From: Syntrophales bacterium
GTDB lineage: Bacteria > Desulfobacterota > Syntrophia > Syntrophales > UBA2251
Assembly: GCA_023230905.1 (NCBI GenBank)
Contig: JALNWL010000069.1
Coordinates: 1 to 11,054 of the forward strand
DNA: 11,054 nucleotides
Reading direction: 5' to 3'
Of this stretch, positions 1-4,862 are shown piece by piece. A program made the translations under genes and the position numbers. Within the stretch, counting starts at the first letter, position 1. Each line of letters begins with the position of its first letter. Below the pieces are notes generated by a model. It did no database searches. It saw nothing but the letters and a program-made list of their open reading frames with translations, and was not told the origin of the DNA.

Positions 1-1
1 A

Positions 2-484
2 AACGGAAATATATCGGCGCACGGCCCTTCGGTTCTTCTGGATGCCTGGCGGGAAAATTACCGAATCCAGGCGCGGTCGTGGCTGCGTGGCCATATCGCG
101 GCCAGAACCGGCGAAGACCTGTTGAGGCAACTGGCCCATGCTTTGGAAGAGCAGGGGGCTGTATACGCCGCGACCGGGCTTGGCGCGGCTTGGCTTCACA
201 ACGGTTTTGCGGCTTTCCGCATTGCAACCCTCTATGTCAAAGAGATTCCGCCCGTGGTCTGGTTGGAAAGCATCGGCTTTCGTGAGGAGCCCCAAGGGGC
301 CAATGTCTGGCTGATCGAGCCCAAGGATGAGGGGGTTTTTCAAGGCGCTCAGGAAATTGCGGACGTCCGTTGTGTTCATCCCGTTCAAATTTACCTCGAC
401 CTCAAGGACCATCCGGAACGGGCCGCGGAGGCAGCCGAACAGCTCCGCAAGGATGTGCTGCGTTGGGAGGTGAATAATCGCTAA
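2..484 (+). CDS. AbiEi-type (type IV) antitoxin, 5'-truncated by the window edge
   Basis: The reading frame is open from the left edge to a TAA at 482-484, giving the last 160 residues; the start lies outside the window. The visible text (NGNISAHGPSVLLDAWRENY, later ATGLGAAWLHNGFAAFR, GANVWLIEPKDEGVF, VHPVQIYLDLKDHPERAAEA) resembles what I recall of AbiEi-family antitoxins, the transcriptional repressor half of type IV AbiE modules. In that family an N-terminal winged helix binds the promoter and the C-terminal part antagonises the partner nucleotidyltransferase. Only the C-terminal part is seen here, so the DNA-binding domain cannot be checked. The next gene, in the expected position for the toxin, is a nucleotidyltransferase remnant, which supports the call. 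Internal TTG or GTG codons, such as TTG at 122, are not credible starts because homology-like sequence continues upstream of them. The family is recognised from memory of the sequence pattern. Confidence 0.72.
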   Translation, partial: NGNISAHGPSVLLDAWRENYRIQARSWLRGHIAARTGEDLLRQLAHALEEQGAVYAATGLGAAWLHNGFAAFRIATLYVKEIPPVVWLESIGFREEPQGANVWLIEPKDEGVFQGAQEIADVRCVHPVQIYLDLKDHPERAAEAAEQLRKDVLRWEVNNR

Positions 485-997
485 GCCGACAAGGGCATCG
501 GATTATTCGCCGGCACAGGCGGCCCTCGTTCGTTCAGTCTGCCTTTACGCAGCGACGAAACTGGGCGACCTGATGGATGATGTCGTAGTGGTCGGTGGCC
601 TTGTTCCTTCACTGATCATCGACCCGGCGGCGCTGTCCTCGGAAACCGCCGCGCATGTGGGAACGATGGACCTGGACGTCGGGCTGGCCCCGGCGCCTAT
701 ACCGTTCTGAAGGCGCTGGCATTCGAAAATCGCGGAGAAAACAAGGATGCCTATGATCTTTACTTTGTCTTGCGCAATTACGGGACAGGAGTTGGGGACG
801 TTGTCGCCCGGCTTCGCCCCCTGCGCGAAGCGGCGGAAACTCAGCAAGCCATCGCAATTTTGGAAAGAGACTTTCTTGAAAATAACGGTCTGGGACCCCG
901 CAGGGTTTCTGAGTTCTTGACGGGCGGCGGCAACGATGAAATCCAGGCGGACGTCGTCGGCTTCGTCCGGATGTTTCTGAGAGAACTGGGCCAATGA
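477..997 (+). pseudogene. AbiEii-type nucleotidyltransferase toxin, broken by internal deletion and frame change
   Basis: Two pieces of one protein lie in different frames. Piece one (about 477-710) reads SDYSPAQAALVRSVCLYAAT, then GDLMDDVVVVGGLVPSLIID and HVGTMDLDVGLAPA. This carries the GG...S and DLD metal-binding signature of an AbiEii-like nucleotidyltransferase N-terminus, and it stops at TGA 708-710. Piece two (about 695-997) reads YTVLKALAFENRGENKDAYD, LYFVLRNYG and so on to a TGA at 995-997. It carries the RxxxKDxxDL-like C-terminal motif expected in the same family. The stretch between DLDVGL and YTVLKALAF, which I would expect to be roughly 90-100 residues, is missing, and the junction near 690-700 shifts the frame. 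Piece one also lacks a normal start: the codon in the expected place, 477-479, is ATC, followed by GCTAAG; the first in-frame ATG is at 573, already inside the domain. It follows the AbiEi-like gene directly, as in intact AbiE operons. I infer a dead toxin. Confidence 0.74.
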
Positions 998-1007
998 GAA
1001 ATCGGTT

Positions 1008-1103
1008 GTGGAACGGGATTCCATAGCGCGACTCCAGGGCTGGATTGATGCGGAGGGCTTCAAGGGATGCGATCCCTGGGAGGTCTTAAACAGCCCGCTT
1101 CTT
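1008..1103 (+). pseudogene. 5' stub of a gene interrupted at the palindromic repeat
   Basis: A GTG at 1008 opens a reading frame whose first 32 codons encode MERDSIARLQGWIDAEGFKG followed by CDPWEVLNSPLL. The motif WI..EGF.G.DP...LNSPLL resembles the N-terminus of a family of roughly 400-aa proteins from polysaccharide gene clusters (predicted alpha/alpha-toroid; often mis-annotated as delta-aminolevulinic acid dehydratase). I recall this family from memory only. Directly after LNSPLL the sequence becomes the palindromic repeat (1104-1131), and nothing like the rest of such a protein follows. The frame happens to stay open through the repeat into the next gene, so automated callers would report one 489-aa fusion. 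I read it as a truncated gene whose 3' part was replaced at the repeat. The alternative, that the 489-aa ORF is a real single protein, is less likely because the repeat encodes nine of its residues. Confidence 0.42.
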
Positions 1104-1131
1104 AAAAATAGGGACAGCGCCCATTTAATTT
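1104..1131 (+). repeat. Palindromic repeat copy A (+)
   Basis: It contains the 14-bp core TAGGGACAGCGCCC followed by ATTTAATTT and preceded by an A-run. GGG and CCC flank the six bases ACAGCG, with A/T-rich arms on both sides forming an imperfect stem. It is in the same orientation as copies C and D and inverted relative to B, E and F. It lies inside an open reading frame, where it is read as KNRDSAHLI. Confidence 0.85.
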
Positions 1132-1187
1132 ATGGGGGCAGGTTTTTGAGCTCCGCAAATATTTTGGAGAATACAGAAAGGCAGATC

Positions 1188-2477
1188 ATGAATTTGCCTG
1201 GTGAAATCAAGCTTGCCGCCCTTACGGATCTGCTTAGTGAAATTGCAGGCAGAGATGTTCTCGTCCGTAGCGGCTATTATGACCACGATGCAGAGATACG
1301 TATCGCAGGTGTGGCAGGTATCTTTTCACAGATCAGAGAACTGTTGAAAAAATGGAAATGCGAGCCTGAAGATAACCGACACGTCTGGTCTCCATTCTGG
1401 ATACCGGTCCGTCGGGAAAATCATTCAGAATTGGCTTCATTATATCCGGACTGTTCGGATGATGAAATACAGGAGATGGTTGATGTTTATTTTCCGAAGG
1501 AAGAAGCTTGGTTGCGCGCGGTATTTTCTGAGGATGATGACCGGCATCTGGAGCTACAACTTGTGCCGCTGTCGTTTTGTGTTGCTGTGGATCACAAGGA
1601 CGATTGGGTTATCATTAGAGGTGGACGCACAGAGCCCACGGCAGAGTCCTTTCTCCTTTTATCCAACTGGCTGTTCCAGCAAATCTCACAGGAAATAGGT
1701 AAAGTTATTAATGATGTGGAACAATACAAGCAGTCTATGGAAAAGCGTATCCCTTTAACAGAACGGTTTGCAAAGATTCAACGAAGGCGGTTGTGGGAAG
1801 CGCTACCCGATATTGAACACTTTATTATCAGTGAAATGACACCCTCAGAAATAGAAGAATTTCAAAGAATCGCTTTGAACCTGGACAGGGATGCAGTTCT
1901 GTCCCAACCACCATTATCGCAATTCAGTGCAGACGATTATTTCCATTGTTGTGCGCTGTGTTTTGACGCGGCGGGTCTTGCTCATGATGATCGGATGCTG
2001 ACTCCCGGGGCCCGTTACCAAAAACATGCCGACAATCGGCACGGCGGTCTTCTTAACATTCCCGAGAAATTACCTGATGCATTCATGAAATGGCTTGTTT
2101 CATCTGAATGGCATGGCGCGCACCCATGGGAGATTCGCCGTGGTGGAAACTCAACGCATATCTCATTGGCTGCATTCGCGGATAGTGGAGGGGTTCGCCT
2201 GATTTTAGAGGGGTCTGCAACTTCACGCGCCGCAGAAACGATGAAAATGGCACTGGCTTTACGGAAAAACGGAATTCAGTTTATTCTCCAAGACGTCAAT
2301 TTGCATCTGAACAGGGCAGGTGGCAAAGACTGGATAGGCTTGTACCCGGACAGTTATGGTCTCGATGGCAGATATTTTTTCTCACGTGATCTAGATATCA
2401 CGGATTATTATCCTTGGGGCGAATATGCCGACTGCCGGCAACTTCTCAGACACGTGGTCTTACTGCCGCTCTTTTAA
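1188..2477 (+). CDS. Uncharacterised 429-aa protein, lower GC than its surroundings
   Basis: I do not recognise a function. The chosen start is ATG 1188 (MNLPGEIKLAALTDLLSEI), preceded by AGAAAGG at a reasonable distance. The frame is open upstream to GTG 1008, but that extension runs through a palindromic repeat and a foreign 5' stub. The protein is soluble-looking, with no signal peptide or membrane segment. It is rich in aromatic and acidic residues in the first half and has a helical, charged middle (about residues 165-225). Near the C-terminus it has conspicuous, probably conserved segments: DNRHGGLLNIP, then WHGAHPWEIRRGGNSTHISL at about residues 304-323, then ILEGSATSR. I vaguely recall firmicute hypothetical proteins with a similar HPWE..RGGNSTHISL block, without assigned function. 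Base composition is visibly lower in GC than the abiE remnant and the mre locus, suggesting transfer. It is flanked by inverted repeat copies A and B and sits among toxin-antitoxin modules, so a defence or addiction role is possible but unproven. Confidence 0.7.
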   Translation: MNLPGEIKLAALTDLLSEIAGRDVLVRSGYYDHDAEIRIAGVAGIFSQIRELLKKWKCEPEDNRHVWSPFWIPVRRENHSELASLYPDCSDDEIQEMVDVYFPKEEAWLRAVFSEDDDRHLELQLVPLSFCVAVDHKDDWVIIRGGRTEPTAESFLLLSNWLFQQISQEIGKVINDVEQYKQSMEKRIPLTERFAKIQRRRLWEALPDIEHFIISEMTPSEIEEFQRIALNLDRDAVLSQPPLSQFSADDYFHCCALCFDAAGLAHDDRMLTPGARYQKHADNRHGGLLNIPEKLPDAFMKWLVSSEWHGAHPWEIRRGGNSTHISLAAFADSGGVRLILEGSATSRAAETMKMALALRKNGIQFILQDVNLHLNRAGGKDWIGLYPDSYGLDGRYFFSRDLDITDYYPWGEYADCRQLLRHVVLLPLF

Positions 2478-2503
2478 AATAAGAAATTGGGACACCAGGC
2501 TAG

Positions 2504-2538
2504 TTCATGGTTCATGGTTGATGGTTGCTGCTTCATGG
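2504..2538. repeat. Short TTCATGGTT-type direct repeats
   Basis: In the 190-bp gap after the uncharacterised gene, the motif TTCATGG occurs at 2504 and 2511, followed by the variant TTGATGG at 2518 and a further TTCATGG at about 2532. The spacing between the first three is seven bases. No gene is supported here. It looks like a slippage-prone microrepeat; no function can be assigned. Confidence 0.55.
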
Positions 2539-2589
2539 CAAAAAACAAGACTTCTCACGAAATGACATGACGCAAAGGTCTCGACTTGG

Positions 2590-2616
2590 AAAAATAGGGC
2601 GCTGTCTCTAATTATT
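2590..2616 (-). repeat. Palindromic repeat copy B (-)
   Basis: Read on the minus strand it gives TAGAGACAGCGCCC followed by TATTTTT. This is the same core with one change (GGG to GAG), which weakens the inner stem. It is inverted relative to copies A and C, and it separates the uncharacterised gene from the promoter of the AbrB/PIN pair. Confidence 0.8.
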
Positions 2617-2621
2617 CCCCC

Positions 2622-2662
2622 TTGACAAGGAAAGATAAAAGGGTATCCTTACTGCAAGGAGG
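2622..2662 (+). promoter_or_regulatory. Promoter, possible operator and ribosome binding site of the AbrB/PIN operon
   Basis: A perfect -35 TTGACA (2622-2627) is followed after 16 bases by TATCCT (2644-2649), a fair -10. An imperfect inverted repeat, AAAGATA (2631-2637) and TATCCTT (2644-2650) around AAAGGG, spans the spacer and -10 and could be the autoregulatory site for the antitoxin (inference). AAGGAGG at 2656-2662 is a strong Shine-Dalgarno six bases before the ATG at 2669. With this promoter the leader would be only about a dozen bases. Confidence 0.6.
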
Positions 2663-2668
2663 TAAGGA

Positions 2669-2908
2669 ATGCTTGCAAAATTGACGTCAAAAAACCAAAT
2701 TACGCTGCCCCGGGATGTCGTGAAGGAATTTAAGGGGATCGATTACTTTGACGCCGTGGTTCAGGACGGGCGGATTGTCCTCGAACCGGTGCGGATCCAG
2801 CCGGTTGCGGGCAACCTGCAGGCCATCCGGGAGAAAATGCGGCGGCTGGGGGTCTCCGAGGCGGACGTGGCGGAGGCTGTCCGGTGGTCCCGGCAAAAGT
2901 CCGAATGA
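2669..2908 (+). CDS. AbrB/MazE/SpoVT-family antitoxin (VapB-like)
   Basis: The 79-aa protein begins MLAKLTSKNQITLPRDVVKE. This is the swapped-hairpin AbrB DNA-binding pattern (K.T.KNQITLP..V), and the domain ends around residue 45 with FDAVVQDGRIVLEPV. The C-terminal tail (about 50-79, ending AEAVRWSRQKSE) is helical and charged, as expected for the part that wraps the partner toxin. In this family the antitoxin represses its own promoter and neutralises the toxin. The start is fixed by the strong AAGGAGG six bases upstream. Its stop TGA overlaps the toxin start in an ATGA, indicating translational coupling and matched expression. The gene looks intact and has its own promoter. Whether to call it VapB or MazE-like is a matter of naming; the neighbouring PIN protein favours VapB-like. 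Confidence 0.85.
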   Translation: MLAKLTSKNQITLPRDVVKEFKGIDYFDAVVQDGRIVLEPVRIQPVAGNLQAIREKMRRLGVSEADVAEAVRWSRQKSE

Positions 2909-3309
2909 AGCGCGTGGTGCTGGACACCAACGTCCTGGTGTCGGCGCTTCTCTTCGGCGGCAGACTGGACGCCCTGATCGGCCGTTGGAAATCGGGCGAT
3001 CTGATTCCTCTTTTTTCGCGCGCCACCTTCGCCGAGTTCAGGAGGGTCCTCGCCTACCCGCGATTCGGGCTCACGGGGCCTGAAATCAACGCCCTGATCG
3101 AGGAGGAAATTTTGCCCTGGTGCGAGGTCGTCGAGACCGGTGAAGAGATCCGGGGGGTCTGCCGGGACCCTGGGGATGACATTTTTCTCTCCTGCGCCGT
3201 GGCCGCCGGGGCGGATGCCATTGTCAGCGGCGATCGGGACCTCCTCGATCTGGGCGCGTTCCGCGACATCCCGATCCTTTCCGTCGCCGATTTTCTCAAA
3301 ATTAAATAG
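2905..3309 (+). CDS. PIN-domain ribonuclease toxin (VapC-like)
   Basis: The 134-aa protein starts MKRVVLDTNVLVSALLFGG, the canonical PIN opening with D7 and N9. Further acidic residues fall where the PIN metal site needs them: E44 in TFAEFRRVL, D92 in RDPGDDIFL, and D110/D112 in VSGDRDLL. PIN toxins are Mg-dependent endoribonucleases that cleave tRNA or rRNA when freed from their antitoxin. It belongs to the PIN group often called putative toxin-antitoxin system toxin component. The ATG at 2905 overlaps the antitoxin stop (ATGA); a GTG in the same frame at 2884 would extend into the antitoxin and is less likely. The stop codon TAG (3307-3309) is contributed by palindromic repeat copy C, so the last residues (KIK) are encoded at the repeat edge. 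The original C-terminus may have been different. All catalytic positions are present, so it looks functional. Confidence 0.88.
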   Translation: MKRVVLDTNVLVSALLFGGRLDALIGRWKSGDLIPLFSRATFAEFRRVLAYPRFGLTGPEINALIEEEILPWCEVVETGEEIRGVCRDPGDDIFLSCAVAAGADAIVSGDRDLLDLGAFRDIPILSVADFLKIK

Positions 3310-3329
3310 GGACAGCGCCCTATTTAATT
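3300..3329 (+). repeat. Palindromic repeat copy C (+), perfect stem-loop, likely terminator
   Basis: AATTAAATAGGG (3300-3311) and CCCTATTTAATT (3318-3329) are perfect 12-bp inverted arms around ACAGCG. The sequence supplies the stop codon of the PIN toxin and is followed within three bases by a run of T (from 3332). It could therefore act as an intrinsic-type terminator for the toxin operon (inference; the stem is mostly A/T). It is the most symmetrical of the six copies. Confidence 0.85.
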
Positions 3330-3370
3330 CATTTTTTTCTTCCCTTTTTGTTTTGGTTTGTAGTATATAA

Positions 3371-3538
3371 GCTACACCATGGAACGTCAGATTTCCCTGG
3401 AAATATACGTATCGAATCTACTTTAGCCGTGTGGACTTGACCGTAATCTTGTTGCTGTGTGCCGGAACAAAGCGAGCCCAGGGGCGGGATATTGAGCGGG
3501 CCAAACGGTATTGGAAGGCATACTTGGAGGAATCATGA
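3371..3538 (+). pseudogene. C-terminal remnant of a RelE/HI1419-like toxin
   Basis: The frame is open from 3371 (after a TAA at 3368-3370) to the TGA at 3536-3538, with no plausible start codon. Its latter part reads YRIYFSRVDLTVILLLCAGT, then KRAQGRDIERAKRYWKAYLE and ES. I recognise this as the C-terminus of the HI1419/COG3657-type addiction-module killer protein (RelE/ParE superfamily), whose members end in a similar Y.I.LL.GG.K..Q..DI..A..YW..Y pattern. The N-terminal half of the roughly 100-aa domain is absent, with palindromic repeat copy C close upstream. Its stop overlaps the start of the following antitoxin (ATGA), exactly as in intact HI1419-HI1420 operons. A short ATG ORF in another frame (3379-3426) is too small to restore it. 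I infer a toxin lost by deletion, leaving its antitoxin alone. Confidence 0.68.
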
Positions 3539-3846
3539 AAAGGACAAGCGCTTACAAAGAGGAATTGTTGACCGCGTTAAGGGATCCCGAAGAAGCGGCA
3601 GCCTATCTTAATGCAGCGCTGGAGGATGCAAATCAGGAAGTATTTCTGCTTGCACTGAAGGATGTAATAGCCGCTCGCGGCGGTATTTCCCGATTTGCGG
3701 ACAAGGTGGATCTCAATCGTGTGAGTTTGTACCGCACACTATCGAAACGGGGTAATCCGGAATTGAGAACACTGAATCGAATGCTCGGTGAATTGGGTTT
3801 CAGCCTCTCCATCAAAACGCATGCCCCGGTTGGTTCAAATGCGTAA
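3535..3846 (+). CDS. HI1420-like addiction-module antidote protein (HTH), orphan antitoxin
   Basis: The 103-aa protein starts MKRTSAYKEELLTALRDPEE, followed by AAAYLNAALEDANQEVFLLA. This is the typical opening of the HI1420/COG3636 antidote family (helical N-terminus with DPEEAAAYL.AAL). A helix-turn-helix follows at about residues 48-90 (GGISRFADKVDLNRVSLYRT, later NPELRTLNRMLGELGFSLSI), which binds the operon promoter. The start is ATG 3535, with TTGGAGG ending four bases upstream. The frame is open further up, but an earlier start would overlap the toxin remnant more and lacks support. It overlaps the stop of the truncated toxin by an ATGA. With the toxin gone, its remaining role could only be as a transcriptional regulator, as an antitoxin against a homologous toxin elsewhere, or as a relic. 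The reading frame itself is intact. Confidence 0.82.
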   Translation: MKRTSAYKEELLTALRDPEEAAAYLNAALEDANQEVFLLALKDVIAARGGISRFADKVDLNRVSLYRTLSKRGNPELRTLNRMLGELGFSLSIKTHAPVGSNA

Positions 3847-3855
3847 TCGGAGGCC

Positions 3856-3883
3856 AATTTAAATAGGGACAGCGCCCATTTTT
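3856..3883 (+). repeat. Palindromic repeat copy D (+)
   Basis: It reads AATTTAAATAGGG, ACAGCG, then CCCATTTTT. The inner GGG/CCC and the A/T flanks form an imperfect stem. It follows the HI1420-like antitoxin stop by nine bases, so it may terminate that transcript. It is inverted relative to copy E 36 bases further on. Confidence 0.82.
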
Positions 3884-3919
3884 CGGTTCACCCTCCGCCC
3901 CGACCCCACGTGCCTGAAG

Positions 3920-3944
3920 AAAATAGGGCGCTGTCCCTAATAAA
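3920..3944 (-). repeat. Palindromic repeat copy E (-)
   Basis: The sequence AAAATAGGGCGCTGTCCCTA is the reverse complement of the core TAGGGACAGCGCCC with A/T flanks. Together with copy D it brackets an 89-bp unit (3856-3944) whose ends are inverted repeats sharing 14 identical bases. It lies just upstream of the MqsRA control region. Confidence 0.82.
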
Positions 3945-3976
3945 CCAGGAGAGCGGCTCACCTGTTTACAGATATT

Positions 3977-4008
3977 GGTTGACGATTGTCAACCTTCGGT
4001 GTTAGGTT
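3977..4008 (+). promoter_or_regulatory. Candidate MqsA operator: overlapping palindromes before mqsR
   Basis: A perfect inverted repeat, GGTTGAC (3977-3983) and GTCAACC (3988-3994), is separated by GATT. It shares its right arm with a second pair, AACCT (3991-3995) and AGGTT (4004-4008), with eight bases between. E. coli MqsA is known to bind AACCT-N3-AGGTT, so AACC/GGTT half-sites immediately upstream of mqsR suggest an autoregulatory operator with altered spacing. A TTTACA at 3965-3970 could be a -35 element, but I see no convincing -10 at the right distance. Confidence 0.5.
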
Positions 4009-4009
4009 A

Positions 4010-4342
4010 ATGACGACGAAAGGTCCAACAGTCCACTTGAAAAGGTCAAAACCGCATTACTCGCTGGTGGAAGTCAAGCAATTGGCTAAAGAAGGCGCCG
4101 TTAGTTTTAAGGCAAACGCAAGGGATTCAGCACGAGTCGATTTCGGCTGGCGAACCAATGAGATGGTCGCCGCCATCCAGAAGCTGAAACCTTCCCATTT
4201 TTTCAAAAGCGAACCATCCCGGATGATCAAGAATCTCATGATAGATTCATACCGGGCGCGCGATCTGAACACTGAGTCCGTGTATCTTCATTTCTACATC
4301 CTCAAGGGGCGACTGATTGTCAACAGTTTCAAGAAATTATAG
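4010..4342 (+). CDS. mqsR: MqsR-like mRNA interferase toxin
   Basis: The 110-aa protein contains KPHYSLVEVKQLAKEGAVSF (residues 14-33), then KLKPSHFFKSEPS, SYRARDLNTESVYLHFYILK and a terminal LIVNSFKKL. This layout matches MqsR (PHYSL..V, F.KS....., VYLKL, L.V.SFKE), a RelE-fold ribonuclease about 98 aa long in E. coli. Its lysine in the FFKS segment (K66), a tyrosine in VYL (Y92) and the C-terminal SFK lysine (K108) fit the catalytic set as I recall it. The residue aligning with the E. coli catalytic glutamine appears to be isoleucine (I78) by ungapped alignment, so activity may be altered. I chose ATG 4010; TTG 3986 would place the operator inside the gene. Only a weak AGG precedes the ATG. 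The downstream antitoxin gene begins nine bases after the stop, the toxin-first order typical of mqsRA. Confidence 0.72.
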   Translation: MTTKGPTVHLKRSKPHYSLVEVKQLAKEGAVSFKANARDSARVDFGWRTNEMVAAIQKLKPSHFFKSEPSRMIKNLMIDSYRARDLNTESVYLHFYILKGRLIVNSFKKL

Positions 4343-4350
4343 GTGATCTT

Positions 4351-4824
4351 ATGCATCCGTGCGAATGCGGAGGAAAATACGTCAAGAAACGCGCTTCCCT
4401 GGAAATTCAGGATCCGTTCGTTGGACCGGTGAAAAGGGATCGTGTCGATTATGAAGAATGCGATCGATGTGGAGAACTGATCCTTCCCTTGGAGACTGCA
4501 CGAGCCTTTGACGACGCCGCGGAAGCGCTGCTGGAGGACATTCTGAAAAAGCAGCCGATTCGGGACTTCTTGACGGCCTCGGAAACGGCGGCGATTTTGG
4601 GAATCACAAAACAGGCGTTGCACAAAAACAGGCGGATCAGGCACGGTTTCATCTATCGGACCAGTCTGGGCGGCCTGGCGGTTTACCTGAAGAAATCGGT
4701 TGAACTCTACAAGAAGAAAGGGGACGGTCGGTTTCCGCTGTCTGAATTAACGAGTGACCTGGGAGAAAAACCCGCTTCCACGAGACGCGTTGTGGACAGC
4801 GTGTATCGGGTACATGAGCCGTGA
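4351..4824 (+). CDS. mqsA: MqsA/YgiT-like zinc-binding antitoxin
   Basis: The 157-aa protein begins MHPCECGGKYVKKRASLEIQ. It carries a four-cysteine zinc site, C4 and C6 with C37 and C40 (YEECDRCGE), of the YgiT/MqsA N-terminal type, which binds the toxin. A linker follows, and then a helix-turn-helix-like segment from about residue 73 (FLTASETAAILGITKQALHK), resembling an excisionase/MerR-like HTH_17 rather than the Xre-type domain of E. coli MqsA. The tail (about 100-157) contains YLKKSVELYKKKGDGRFPL and is basic. AGGTGA lies four bases before the ATG at 4351, and the gap to the toxin stop is only eight bases, so the two are co-transcribed. The likely role is neutralising MqsR and repressing the operon through the palindromes before mqsR. 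The gene ends 12 bases before palindromic repeat copy F and converges on the ppiD-like gene. Confidence 0.72.
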   Translation: MHPCECGGKYVKKRASLEIQDPFVGPVKRDRVDYEECDRCGELILPLETARAFDDAAEALLEDILKKQPIRDFLTASETAAILGITKQALHKNRRIRHGFIYRTSLGGLAVYLKKSVELYKKKGDGRFPLSELTSDLGEKPASTRRVVDSVYRVHEP

Positions 4825-4836
4825 GATGACCGAATG

Positions 4837-4862
4837 AAAAATAGGGCGCTGTCCCTATTTTT
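4837..4862. repeat. Palindromic repeat copy F (core reads on -), likely bidirectional terminator
   Basis: AAAAATAGGG (4837-4846) and CCCTATTTTT (4853-4862) are perfect 10-bp arms around CGCTGT. A T-run follows on the plus strand and an A-run (T on the minus strand) on the other side, so the hairpin has terminator form in both directions. It lies between the convergent mqsA and ppiD-like genes and touches the TAA stop of the latter (minus strand, 4862-4864). It marks the border between the accessory island and the core locus. Confidence 0.82.

Noticed and set aside
545..1063. Minus-strand reading frame of 172 codons over the AbiEii remnant
   Set aside because: The plus strand carries recognisable pieces of a nucleotidyltransferase in two frames; the minus-strand translation shows no family pattern.
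3379..3426. Short ATG reading frame as the N-terminus of the lost toxin
   Set aside because: Only 15 codons in a different frame from the recognisable toxin C-terminus and not like the N-terminus of that family.
1104..4862. CRISPR array
   Set aside because: The six repeats are too few, unevenly spaced (36 to about 1460 bases), in mixed orientation, and separated by genes rather than by uniform spacers; no cas genes are present.
1104..4862. Integron cassette array with attC sites
   Set aside because: The repeats are palindromic and lie between small genes, but they are short, occur in both orientations and lack the attC core (GTTRRRY) pairing; modules carry their own promoters and no integrase is visible.
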